Source: Erodium maritimum
Taxonomy: Eukaryota > Streptophyta > Magnoliopsida > Geraniales > Geraniaceae
Direction: 5' to 3'
Length of the DNA stretch: 64,000 nucleotides
Assembly: GCA_963921825.1 (NCBI GenBank)
Contig: OY997595.1
Location: forward strand, 14,873,228 to 14,937,227
Below are positions 32,055 through 47,664 of this stretch, piece after piece. Under the pieces are notes generated by a model that did not search any database, was not told where the DNA came from, and saw nothing but the letters and a program-made list of their open reading frames with translations. Both the position numbers and the translations under genes were made by a program. The number at the start of each line of letters is the position of its first letter. The stretch's first letter is position 1.

Positions 32055-32877
32055 GAGCATCCACAACCGTGAGATGTTAATCCCACGCTAATCCAATGCC
32101 ACACCAATGTCTGGGCTGCAGAACCCAATGGTTGGGTAACGGTCTCGAGCCGCCAACGCCATATGTGCCGGTAGCGCTATCCATTACTTTTATTTTTATT
32201 TTTTATTCAACTTTATCCAAGCGGTTGGATATCAATTTATTTCCTTTTATTTTAAATTTTACAATCAGTCGTGTATTAGCATTAATGTCTTTTTTTTAAA
32301 TTTCGGAATTAATTGAAATCTGACAAACATTAATTGGTTTTGAGTTTTGACCCACTAAAAAATTAGGGAAAAACTTATTTAATTCAAAGAAAATTAAAAA
32401 TAAATTCTTTTTGAAGTGTAATGCAACCATATTTTCAAACCATCAATTATCAAATCATTTTTTGAGATTTGTAAAATATAATACTATTTTTTTAGTTTCA
32501 AGAGTAATTAATTTTTTATTTCGAAGATTAAAAATATAATAGGTTTTCAAATTTTATATTTTCATAATATATATTTTTGACACATTTTTTAAATTCCAAA
32601 AATATATTTTTTATAGCTCAATTTCATGTGCAGTCGATATTTTGAAATAAATTACATATTTATTGTATTACATTACATTTTATTTGGAAAATAAAAATAA
32701 ATTAAGTATATCAATAAAATAGTAATAAAATAAAATTTTAATTTTAATTTTACCTTAGCATTTCTCCATTGCAAACAAAAAATTAATCATCACTAAAAAG
32801 TATTATCTCTTTTCCACGTGGCACTTGTTTTTCTCTCCTTAAGTGATGCTAAGATAATGCTAGAGATGTGGATGCTC
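32055..32877. mobile_element. Harbinger-type MITE (823 bp)
   Basis: The termini GAGCATCCAC (32055) and GTGGATGCTC (ending 32877) are perfect 10-bp inverted repeats, flanked by TTA on both sides (32052-32054, 32878-32880). This is the Tourist/PIF-Harbinger signature. The interior is very AT-rich and non-coding. The terminal sequence matches that of the Harbinger remnant ending at 27955. Confidence 0.85.
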
Positions 32878-33301
32878 TTAGAGCCAAGAAGTGAGATTGT
32901 TAGTAAGTATAGAACGCCACGTCAGCTGTTAACTTTGCTATTATATATTATAAGATTTTACGTCCTAACTATGCTTCACCAACCTCTAAAATTACACGCG
33001 TATTTTTCCACCCCACTTTTATCTAATTTGCAGGTCCTAACTATGATTGATCTTTATTTCATAAACTACCAAAAACTTATGTATTTACAAATGTAATTTT
33101 AGAGGTTGGAGTACTCAAACAAACGCATCTGTGTAGTTAGCCGAATTTCATCACCTTTATGCTAGGATCTACAATTTTTTGATAAATCACGGTTAAGAAC
33201 GGGAACGAAAGGTAAAACGCGGCTAGGTCGTGAAATTGAGGCAAAATACATGATTAGGAACTATATTTGTCCCAAAAAACCAAATGTGTGATCTTATATT
33301 T

Positions 33302-33349
33302 TGTCATAGTCAAGAAACATACACTGTAGTATATTTCTTGACGATGACA
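33302..33349. repeat. imperfect hairpin downstream of ELP3
   Basis: TGTCATAGTCAAGAAACATAC and its near reverse complement face each other around a 6-base loop, with about 19 of 21 pairs. It lies about 60 bp beyond the ELP3 stop codon on that gene's 3' side. Confidence 0.7.
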
Positions 33350-33411
33350 GAATTTAAAACATCCTCTCAAACGCACACAACAGAAAAACTTGAGTTACAA
33401 CAGCTACTAAT

Positions 33412-37368
<3,957 letters not shown>

Positions 37369-37763
37369 GGGAGTTGCAGAGCACAAGGAATTGGGGTTTA
37401 ACAGTTGGAGACGCAGTGGAGAAGACGATGGCGTCTCAAGCGTGTTGGGGTACACGTGAGTCAGTTTGAGAAGTCACGTGCTTGTAAGTTGTAACGTACA
37501 TTGACGAGCAAAACGACCAGTCGTTGGGTACCAAAACAATAATAAACCAATTATAGTAATCGAACCATGAATGAGAATGAACGGCCCAAACACCTGAAGT
37601 GTCGGTATGATATACAACCGCGAAGCAGGGGATAATACCTCACCAGAATAAAATGTCGAGGAGGAAACAGTATCTCTGGTACGTTAGTTTTCTCCTTCCT
37701 CAAGAAAGGCAAAAAAGACCTCTAAACTCGAAACCTAACGCACTGAGTTAGTACTGAGTCGCC
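37369..37763. promoter_or_regulatory. shared intergenic region between divergent ELP3 and RPN7
   Basis: The ATGs of ELP3 (minus) and RPN7 (plus) are 395 bp apart, so both promoters and 5' UTRs lie here. A pyrimidine-rich stretch precedes the RPN7 ATG (TTTTCTCCTTCCTC near 37690), typical of plant housekeeping leaders. ACACGTGA is present near 37452 (G-box core CACGTG). I see no clear TATA box. Confidence 0.5.
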
Positions 37764-40700
37764 ATGGAAGGCCAGGAGGGAACTCAGCAGCCACACCTCG
37801 TGCTCGCCAACAAGATCTTCCTCCTCAGACACCCCGATGTGCCGGACATCGAGAAGGTCCGCCTCAAGGAGGAGGTCTTCGCCACCGTCAAAGCCGATGG
37901 TAACTCGCTGGTTTTCCAATCAGTGCCGACTCGTTTACTTTTGAGCTGTGCTTTCGATTATGTGTTTCGTTTATGGCTAATGGCGGTTGCAATTGGCTTG
38001 TTTAGACATGGCTCCTCTGTATGAAACCCTAGCGGCTAGCTCAGTGTTGGATATGGACCGGGGAGTGTATGATTCCATGCGAGCGAAGATCGACGAAGAA
38101 ATTAAGAAGTTGGACGAGAAGTAAGTGTTCTGTATTTTTTTATTTGATTCGATTGCCCGTTTGTTTGCTGTGAAAATGGAGGAAAGTGAAATGAGGTAGA
38201 CGCTTTAGTTTAGGGTTCTATTTTTTACTCGAATCATAAATGAGAAGCTCTTGAATTGTAATGTTAGTTTAGATGTGAGTTCTGAAGTTATTATTTCCAG
38301 CTTTATTTTGGTTTATGTTTATCCCTAGCTGGTAAATTGCCCAAGCCTACCTTGTGTTCATGCATGTATACTCATAAACAAAGATTCTGAGTACCCTCAT
38401 TGATTGTAGTTTAGTGTTATCTGCCTGTTTTTTTTTTTGTTTAATAAGGATTGGAACATAAATTTAGCCACCTCGATCTTTCAATTTGGAACTGGTATGC
38501 TAAGTACTAGTACTGACTTGCATATGTTGGTGATTTGATTGCATTGTTCCAAAACCTGGAGCAAATGAATTAGGATGGGTTGATGTTAAATGGAAATCAA
38601 GGTGTTTATTTGCAAACTCATTGTAGGATTTAGAATATGCTTCAATGTAAAATTTATCTGCTTTTTAAATCAGAGGAAGTACAAGTTAGAAGTAACAATG
38701 TAAATGTATATTGGTGAGCTGCAGGACATTTGAGTATCAATACCTAAATTCTATTTAAGTTCGTCTGCTGTCAGTTGGATTCTCTATGTTACTGATAGCT
38801 TGTATGATTAGTCTTCTGGGAAAAGAGCTTTTGTGCAGTATAGGTAAATAGAGGGCAAAAGAAGCTAGGTAGAGATGAGGTTAGCAGGAAAAAGTAGGAG
38901 TATTGTTTGGTAAAATATTGTGTACGTACAAGCTTATGATGAGTAGTTTGTTCCACAAAAATTTAACCGGAATGAGAGTTTTAACTAAAGACATGAAATA
39001 GAATGACTGATTGTAAACTAGTATCATCCATGTTTAGTAGTTGACAACTTTCATACTCAAAGTGGTAGACCATTTCCTTCATACAGTCCATTATACATGA
39101 ACAGCTGACTGTTCTGTGTTCTTCAATTCGTTTAGCCTTATAGAGAATCTCCCTAAGTAATGCCAGCCAAAAACTCCCTAATTCATCCCATCTATCTCTC
39201 AAGAGTGGAGGGTTTCGGCAGATACAGTTGTGTAGACACTTGCTATCCACACATATATACATGTCTGTGTAGAGAAGTAAATTTCACGAACAGACTCTTA
39301 TTCTGTTGTCTCCACATTCAGCTTATCAGTGAAATTCTGAGTTTGATTAGGTATGAATTGAACCACAGTTGACCTTGTGTATTTTGGAGATGTTATCCAT
39401 TTATTTATGGGATTCTTGTTCTACTATTTCTCGCATAACCCATCAATTTGTATGAACCTTCTCTTCTATAGTTACAATCTAGTGCTTTTAATCTTTAATA
39501 TTTACTTCTAATAGTTGAAGTGCTTGTGTGGTGCTTGGTGATCAATTTCCTTATATTTAATTCAGTCTATCCATTCCCTTTGTTAAGAATTGCTGATGCT
39601 GAAGAAAACTTGGGCGAAAGTGAAGTACGAGAAGCTCATCTAGCTAAGTCCGTGTTTTACATTAAGATCGGCGACAAGGTATTCAGTTTAGCAGTGTGTA
39701 GAGCTTTGTATGATAATTCGTCTTTGTAAGTGGGCATCTAATCCCATTTCTAACTTTGGGGGCTCAGGATAAAGCACTTGAACAACTCAAAGTAACAGAA
39801 GGCAAAACAGTTGCAGTCGGGCAGAAAATGGACTTGGTGTTCTACACATTGCAACTTGGTTTCTTTTCCATGGATTTTGAACTGATTTCAAAGAGTATCG
39901 ATAAAGCAAAGAGGTAATGACAAGAATTTTTCATAGTAGAGGTCTCTTTTGTAGAGCAGCATGTACATTGGGTGTTGATTTGTAATTGTTTCCATTGTAA
40001 TGATAGCTTGTTTGAAGAAGGAGGTGATTGGGAAAGGAAGAACCGATTGAAGGTTTATGAAGGCTTGTATTGCATGTCTACACGGAATTTTAAGGAAGCG
40101 GCTAGTTTGTTTCTGGATTCAATTTCAACTTTCACAACTTATGAACTTTTCCCATATGACATCTTCATATTTTACTCTGTCCTCACAAGCATTATAACCT
40201 TGGATAGAGTGTCCTTGAAGCAGAAGGTATTTTTGTTGTTTTCTTTCCTTGTCTACGATTTGATGGTCTGATAATATGTTTTTTGCTGGATGATTGCATG
40301 CTATCTGGGATGTGACTAATTTTAGTTAGTATGTGGCAGGTTGTTGATGCTCCTGAAATTTTGGCAGTAATTGGAAAAATTCCACATCTTTCTGAGTTTA
40401 TGAACTCCTTGTATGATTGCCAATACAAATCGTTTTTCTCTGCTTTTGGTAAGTTAATATCTTAATTATTTTTGTTCCTGATAACTGTCAAAACCTAAGC
40501 ATGTGTGCATGCTTTTAATTATGTTAGTTATCTATTTATCGATATTTGTCATGGTTATCACTTCTTTTTTGGTCAGTTCCTCCTCTGCCTTGCAAATCTT
40601 GTATATTTTTCTGTTATGCAACTGGACATTGTTACAGTTATCTCTCTGATCATTTGCTTTGAACTGATTAGTTTAGTTCATAGTCTCATGTTTGTCCCAT

Positions 40701-41180
40701 TTTTGGATTAAATTTTCAGCTGGCCTCACTGAGCAAATAAAATTGGACCGCTACTTGCAGCCACACTTCCGCTATTACATGAGGGAGGTCAGAGCTGTTG
40801 TTTATTCCCAGTTTCTGGAATCCTATAAAAGTGTTACGATTGAAGCAATGGCAAAGGCATTTGGTGTGACTGTGGACTTCATTGATGTGTAAGTGGTTTG
40901 AGACTTGAAGTTTTATTTGCAGGACCATTTTCCTTAGAATTGTATTTGGTTATAACAATTTTATTATTTTTTAACTGGATATATGTTACCCTTGTGTGTT
41001 TTCAGGGAGCTCTCCCGATTTATTGCAGCAGGAAAACTCCATTGCAAGATTGACAAAGTCAAAGGTGTTCTTGAGACTAACCGGCCTGATGCCAAGAACG
41101 CACTTTACCAGGCAACTATCAAACAAGGGGACTTCTTATTAAACCGCATCCAGAAGCTTTCTCGTGTGATCGACTTATGA
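37764..41180 (+). CDS. RPN7: 26S proteasome non-ATPase regulatory subunit RPN7 (PSMD6)
   Basis: RPN7 is a PCI-domain subunit of the proteasome lid, in cytosol and nucleus. Eight exons join in frame: 37764-37899, 38006-38120, 39588-39678, 39768-39913, 40007-40226, 40340-40448, 40720-40888 and 41006-41180. All have GT-AG borders, and they give 386 residues, the usual length for plants. The N-terminal helical repeats include [17 protein letters not shown] and [16 protein letters not shown]. The PCI domain covers about residues 190-350 ([15 protein letters not shown] to [18 protein letters not shown]), ending KLSRVIDL. No stop or frame break is seen, so this copy appears functional. Intron 2 is unusually long (1.47 kb). 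It diverges from ELP3, with 395 bp between the start codons. The start is the first ATG, with good context (GCCATGG). Confidence 0.96.
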
Positions 41181-41877
41181 AGTGGGTAGGTATTACTTTT
41201 GAGTGTTTCGAACTATGTCTTGGTGTTTGTCATTCACAGAATGAAGTACCAATTTGGTTGTACTATTTGTTTTTCAATATTACCTAGAACTCAAGAACAT
41301 CAATTTAAAATATTCATAGCCCATTTTGTTTTGATCTGACTGTTGAATCTTGTTCTGGTCTAAATTGGTAGTGGATGAATTATTCAAATCGTTCTAATTA
41401 ATCTGTAATATGTTTTGTCTGGACGTCAAGTATATCTAAATAGTTCCAATCTTCGGATATTTTGCGCTTAAGCTACTATGTGTCAGGGAGCATCTGCCTC
41501 ACATGGCTATTTGCTATTCCTAGAAGTTGAACAATTTCAAATTTGAAATGAAACAAACATAAAATTGTCATAAAATTCAAGACAGTATCAAAGAAAATAA
41601 ATAATTGAATCAGATGAAAGAAAAACAAATACTATTGATTTAATCTTTGGTTAGGTCTCAGCATAACCGGTTCGTGGATTTTTTGCTTTCCAAGATCTAG
41701 TGTGAATTTGTCAGACGGCTTGTATCTGAAAATATGGTTAAGTTGTGTTCTCTGTCACCTCCATTTGCAAGGCATGATACTTCTTGGCTTGGGCCTGAAT
41801 TTCGACCGTCGCCTTTTGAATTTCTGGTCTTACCTATGCGAGCTTCCAATCAATCTGCTTGGTCGGAACCTAGGGTC
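41181..41877. other. RPN7 3' UTR and flank
   Basis: Probable 3' UTR followed by AT-rich spacer; no gene seen. Confidence 0.4.
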
Positions 41878-42104
41878 GAAGGCCTTGTGGTGTCCCCACT
41901 GTGGAAGGCCCTTGATGTGTCAAACTCGTGCTTGTCCCTAAACATTCGTACAATTGATCCTTGACGAGCCTCCAACAGTGTTTTCACAGGGTTGAAGGCC
42001 TTGTGGTGTCCCCACTGTGGAGGGCCCTTGATGTGTCAAACTCGTGTTTGTCCCTAAACATTCGTACAGTTGATCCTTTGACGAGCCTCCAACAGTGTTT
42101 TCAA
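41878..42104. repeat. 116-bp tandem duplication
   Basis: Copies starting at 41878 and 41994 are nearly identical (GAAGGCCTTGTGGTGTCCCC through CTCCAACAGTGTTTTCA), with four to five differences. Confidence 0.9.
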
Positions 42105-42310
42105 GCGAATTACGTGTCCTTGTAATTCAGTGTCAACCATGATTTGATCGAAGGATCTTTGCTTTGGTACATGTGATTGGACTTTGTCCAACACCCCTGA
42201 ATATTCTTAACTGTCATGTTTACGATCCTTTAGTGATTCTTATAGTTCTTCTCGCTTCACTGGTTCACGTCACCCGTTCTTATGTTGACGATCTCATTGG
42301 TGACACCTTT

Positions 42311-42535
42311 CTAGAGAGTCGCCCCTTTCTGATCAGTCCCTATAATCAGGTCGTTATAGTGGTCCATCCATGAATGAACTAGACATTCCTCTTTTGGGAC
42401 AGTCTTTTTCAACCTCTTCTTTTGAGTTCCGATACTGGATGCAGTTGAAGACGACTTAGGGGTCGAAGATGGCATCGATGTAAACCATACTCGTATGGTG
42501 TGTAAGGACTGTTTGGAGGCTCGATTCAGGGCCAA
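42311..42535 (-). pseudogene. Harbinger-associated Myb/SANT-like fragment
   Basis: The frame reads EECLVHSWMDHYNDLIIGTDQ then KGATL, a stop, and KGVTNEIV. Plant Harbinger-type SANT/Myb-like proteins have the same block with a Trp after it (GTDQK..xFW). The expected Trp is TAG here. Upstream it is Lys/Ser/Thr-rich. It is a fragment without visible element ends. Confidence 0.5.
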
Positions 42536-43308
42536 CTAAATTTAGACGAATGGGTAGGTGACAACATGTATCCTCCTAAAATCCTTCATCAAAGTGTTAG
42601 GCCGATAATGATTGAGCGTCAGGCACATACTTGAAATTAGGTGGATCTCTCTTGAGAAGGTGACCAAGAAATTCGGGATCACTATTGGGGTATGTCATGA
42701 GAGGAATGAAAAATCTAACGCGAGGTGAGGAGTAAAGATGGAATATGTATATATAGACAAAATTTTGGATTTTATTTAATCGAATCGGTCACATGATCGA
42801 TTATGTTTGGTTGGTTAAATTAGTTATTGGCACAATTGGGCCAACATGTATAATCTGATGGGGACTACGAATTTGTCGCTCCATGTGAGTACCCCATTAT
42901 ATCGCTTCAGGTATAGCCCCTAAAAAGCCTAACCGACCTTTTTTCTTTTTAATTTTTCAAGGTCGAATTGCACCAAAATAACTCTCTAATCGCCCCTACT
43001 AAATATGTAGGTCTAATTGTCAACCTATCACCAACAAACTCATATGTATCAAACAACTCCACTAAAGTCATCATGTATCTAGATAAATCTTTCGAGGCAA
43101 TATGTGGATATAATAATATAAGTCGGGTTGGGTCGTGTTTCGGTGTTTTAAAATTAATTTCTATTAGAACAAATAGGTCTAATCCCATTGTGACCCCAAA
43201 ACAATTAGACCCATTTTCCAGGGTCTAATTGTCACCTCTTTCCCCAATTTCTCTTTAATTAGATCGGGAATAGATTGATTCGGTATATTTCCTTTGTGGA
43301 AGGTCTAA
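42536..43308. other. spacer, no gene seen
   Basis: Short open frames on both strands at 42949-43228 have no recognised domain. Confidence 0.35.
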
Positions 43309-44653
43309 GAGCATCTACAATGGGAATAGAACGAATCAGTCTATTTCTCATCCAATTCAATTGGATTTGTGGAAATTAGTGGGAATTAGACCCTGAATTA
43401 TGGGTCTAATGTTTTGGCATCATAGTGGGAATAGACCGATGCGGTCTATTTTTGGTAAAATTATTTGAAATTCGTTAATTTTTTAATTATTATTTGAAAA
43501 TTAATTACACATATTGTTCAATACTAGAACAGCTAGTAGTAATGTGCAGGTTACATGGGAATTACCAAAACGACATTGAAAATAACATTTTAAATACAAA
43601 ATGAAATTACAAATGATCAATTAAAAGGAAAGGATTCATATGCGTCCACGAAGAAGCTGTGCTAGGGTTTCCCTAATGGTCAAAGACCATATTATTGTAG
43701 TCACTTCAAGTTACACACCCCAAGCCGTTAGTCACTACAATGCATCTAGCAGGGCTTGTCGTGCACGAGGATCTACCAGTTCTTACATACAAACTCGTGT
43801 TCATACTTCTCGGCGTACTCCTTCTCCGTATCGGTCATGAATTGATGGTCTGAAACACCGGTTTGGTAGATGAGCTTAAAATTTGACCAACACAAATGGA
43901 ACTTCTTCACCTTCTGGTTCGTGACGACCTAATGGTGTTGACAGTTTTCGGCGGACCGCTCTATCCTTGGGGTTTGACGGGTCACGTGGGCGAGCTCCGC
44001 CCGAATGTTATTCTAAAAGGCTTCGCCGGTATGGTTGTCTTCGTGCTATGACAGTTTAATCCATGTAACTTCCTTAGGCCAATTCCACTTCTGATACATA
44101 CATATCATCCTTGGTGAGGTGGATTAAGTCGGACATATAAGACCATAGATGGACTTTGCGTTCCCGGTACGAGTAGGCCGTGATAGGCCGATGTTAAGCT
44201 TGATCACAAGACCGTGGTGGATCCCTCTAATCTGGTGTTTTTGTTCGGCGTTGAGCTGGATCCCGGGACTTTGGTGGAGCCCTCAAATCGAGTGTTGTTG
44301 GTGTTGGACATTGATTCAGATGGAGATACGGAAATGTAGTTTCTTTAACGGTGAATCTCCGGTGAGAATCTACGAGGACGAAGAATCACCTATGAGACTA
44401 ACCATGGTCGAAGAAACGCCGGTGACAATCTCTGGGCTCGTAGAAAATCCGGTAAGTAATGACTTTACTGAATTGCCACATGTCAACCCACGATTCGTTG
44501 GGCCTAGACCCTGCCAGGCCGGAATCTATCGAATAGACTCTGGCAGGGTCTGTCGAATCTTCGACGTCAAAACGGTGTTTACGCAGACTTGACTGTCCCC
44601 AGCTGTAAACTGAATATTCGACGTCGTAAGTTGCGATGCCACTATAGATACTC
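43309..44653. mobile_element. non-autonomous PIF/Harbinger element (1.35 kb)
   Basis: The left end GAGCATCTACAATGG (43309) and right end, whose reverse complement is GAGTATCTATAGTGG (44653), form imperfect terminal inverted repeats. TAA flanks both sides (43306-43308, 44654-44656). Inside, minus-strand sequence near 43660-43990 reads broken SANT-like protein (KKFHLCWSNFKLIYQ, then EKYEHEFVCKNW), suggesting a deletion derivative that lost the transposase. Confidence 0.75.
44506..44551. repeat. 12-bp perfect hairpin inside the Harbinger element
   Basis: AGACCCTGCCAG at 44506-44517 and CTGGCAGGGTCT at 44540-44551 pair exactly around a 22-nt loop, which itself contains the palindrome CTATCGAATAG-like core. 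Confidence 0.85.
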
Positions 44654-44957
44654 TAAGGATGGTAAAACATCCCAACCTTGACGGGGACTCGACGTTCCGT
44701 TTGGAACATGGATTTTTAAGTTCAAGATGAGGTACATGAATTTTATTGGGGACGGGACAATCCGCTCTACCTTAATAGAATTAATAAATTAGTGTTAAAG
44801 TTATAAATATTATATATTAAGCTTCTAACCTTAATAATACAATGACTCTCTAAAGCTTTTGGTTTCCTCCATTTTCATCCACTCTCTCCTCCCAATGATC
44901 CCCCGACAGTTCACCTACACCCTTCTTTCACCATGTTCTTAGACTCATTATAAACGA

Positions 44958-47330
44958 TTTTTTTTTGCTGAACGAAAGGTGAAATTTTATTCAACTACAA
45001 TCGAGTGCCCCAAGATTAGTATTCCTTGTCCACTAAATAAGAACAAATATAGAATATAAAAGTTCGCAGTTCTTTTAACAATATAACTGTTATGAACGGT
45101 ATTGAGACGCCATATAGGCAATATGAAGGAAAGGTGGGGGTTGAAAAACGAAACTGGAAGTCCTGTTCAAGGTAGTGCGTACACGCTGCATCTAGGGGGA
45201 AAAGCGACCGAACTTGAATTGCATCAGTTGTAGAAGGCAAGGCTTCAACCAAGGACCATTCCCGGAGCCAGTCCTTGAAGCCAGAGGATCCTAACATTCC
45301 TCTTGGCGAGGTTTCTTACCAACCCTCGCCTAATCAGTCAAGGGCTCACCAGTAGACCCCATCTTCACTCCTCTAGTGCCAGCTCCAGCTCTATCTTTGT
45401 GCTCAAGCAGACCTGAAACTTTGGTTTCCTTGCTACTAGAGAGCTGGCCGACCACCAAATTTTTCCAGCCTGGATCGACTATCCCGACCTGGATGTTGAC
45501 TCGAGGATTTGTACCCTTAAATACAATACTCGAGGATACAATCGGGCCCCTTCCCCGAGGCAATGCACCCTTAGGTACAATACTCGGGGATACAAACTCG
45601 GCTCCTAAAGGCGGGCTCCTAGGCCCATGATTCCCCCAACCAGTTGCATATGGCTTAATATTCCAATCCTTCTGGAACTCTAAAATAAAGGAGTTAAATT
45701 GTGGGGTACCTACAATTCCCCGGTCACACTCTTGGAAAACATGGTCGATCAACCCACATTGAAAACAAAAGGAAGGCAGCTTTATGTAGGTGAGGGAGAC
45801 ACGGACCGGTTCCAGAAATTCCATGAACCTCAACAGTAGATGTCGGTGCAGAGGGAGCTCCACGAGATGCCAAAATCTCACTTTCACCGCTCCTCCCCAA
45901 TAGAGGCCCCATTGGTCACATGGGACAACAACACAAAGACCAGGTGTCGAGCCAATTGTTTCCCTCGTCGCTCGGATCCTTACCAATGGAGGGAGGCCAT
46001 GGGCGTGAACCCAGAGCTGTATCCGATCCAAAACCGGCGGTTCCCTGCCATCAAGTCCAAATCACCGAGGAGTAGCGGACGTCTATCGAAACACCAAGGC
46101 TCATTGTCCTGGACCCAAGCACGAGCCTCCTCCGAATCGAAGTAGAAGCCATAGACCCCAAGGCCTATGTTCTTGATCACCAAGCCCTCCACGGATCTTC
46201 CTCATGCCTTCATGATGATCCGGAGTAGACACTCCTTCCGGCTAGGCTTCGAAGACCAAATCTTGCCCATCACGGTAAACTGTTGGCGTGCAACTATTGA
46301 CGGGCTCATCGGGGTGCATGGTACTAGGACCTCCCGCTCATCCTCCTCCTCCAACGAACACGAGGAGAAGTCGTCTTGAAGACTGGCCAAGTTAGCCTCA
46401 AGAGAGGTCGGCGGTACCACTACCCCCAAGCAGGATCGACTTCTCGAGGCTTGGGCACCCGGCGTCTTCGTACCATACCCGGAGGCGGTGTAAGCAGAGA
46501 CGGGATCACAGGGATTCGCGACGAATTAAGGACCAAAAACCCGTCGAGAAGCGCCTCCAATTCCTCTCTCCCAGTTTCGATCATGGGTGCTTTCCCACGA
46601 AGAGGGTTCCGATACATTGGAGGCGGCGAGATATCGTTGGGAGCGATGGATGGTGGCGGGATAATACTGAAACCAATGGATGGTAGTGGAGCAGTGACGA
46701 GAGACATGGCTAGTGGCTTGCTTGCAGAAGAAGCAACCAATGAGTGTTTGACCGGATGGCCTCTCTGTGGCTTCACGATTGGGGTAGAGAAACCTGGAGA
46801 GAAATAAACGATAGTCGTAGATGGTGGTGGTATATCGGTAGACGGTAAAGAAGGGAGGAGAGGTGGAGAAGCTTTCTCGGCTAGGGTTTGCTTCGACCTC
46901 CTTCTTCTTCGAGCCTTTAATGGAAACTCAATCTCAGATGAGGGACGAGGGGGAGGAACAAATGTCGAAAACTGAATGGTACAGGCGGCGATGGGACAAG
47001 ACCTGTAGGACAGACGAGCTTGTCGATAGCAGTGGCAGGGAGAGAAAGCTCCATAGATATTTTAAAGCTAGGGTTTCCTCGGGAGAGGTTCTCGAACATG
47101 CAAGAGAGTTTTTCCAACGGTTTGTTTGTGATGGCCGTATTAGAATATAAAACTACTAAGTTATTAACTATGAGCATGTGAGTTGGTCCTTTAATGGCGG
47201 ATTCGTCCATTAGTTTAAATCTAATCGAGAAAGGAGATGCTCGCCTTGGAACAGAGCACACGAGTCGGACGACACATGCCATCTTCGTTGAAGACCGACC
47301 CGTCACAAACCCAGATCCCGTTTCTCCTTT
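44958..47330 (-). mobile_element. ORF1-only LINE derivative, minus strand
   Basis: The A-tail appears as nine T at 44958-44966. Reading leftwards on the minus strand there is a GC-rich leader, an ORF1 (46776 to 45330) and a 3' UTR of about 360 bp that ends at the tail. No reverse transcriptase is present. The 5' limit near 47330 is an estimate and no target duplication was found. Confidence 0.65.
45330..46776 (-). pseudogene. LINE ORF1 (DUF4283 plus CCHC knuckle), frameshifted
   Basis: Three pieces line up. The first is an N-terminal Pro/Ser-rich part (46776-46420). The second is a DUF4283-like region (FTVMGKIWSSKPSRKECLL; MEGLVIKNIGLGVYGFYFDSEE; WCFDRRPLLLGDLD, 46300-45990). The third is a frame ending in a knuckle C-x2-C-x4-H-x4-C (CFQCGLIDHVFQEC, near 45720) and a Gly/Pro-rich tail to 45330. 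Frame changes are near 46425, 46195 and 46025. The domain order is that of plant LINE ORF1 proteins that bind RNA. Confidence 0.75.
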
Positions 47331-47664
47331 ACCAGAATAGATACAACCGGTCGCCGGAGAAAAGACGTGTTCATTGCCGGGAAGAAAGACGCCAAAAAGG
47401 CAGCGAAATAGCCCTTGTTTTTATTGCTTTCTTCCTGATTGTATCATGCGTTATTTGAGAATCACGGTCAATTCCTCAACATGATAATCCTTTGTTCCAT
47501 GATCTTGGGCTACGAGTATTTGGTTTCCGCTGATATTAGGCATCAGAATCCTCTTGACTTTACGACCCAAACACAAAACAAGAGTAACCAACCTCAAATG
47601 GAGTTTGAGAATTACCTTATTACAACCTAACGAGTCATTCGAATTTGATTGGTGTAATAAGAAG

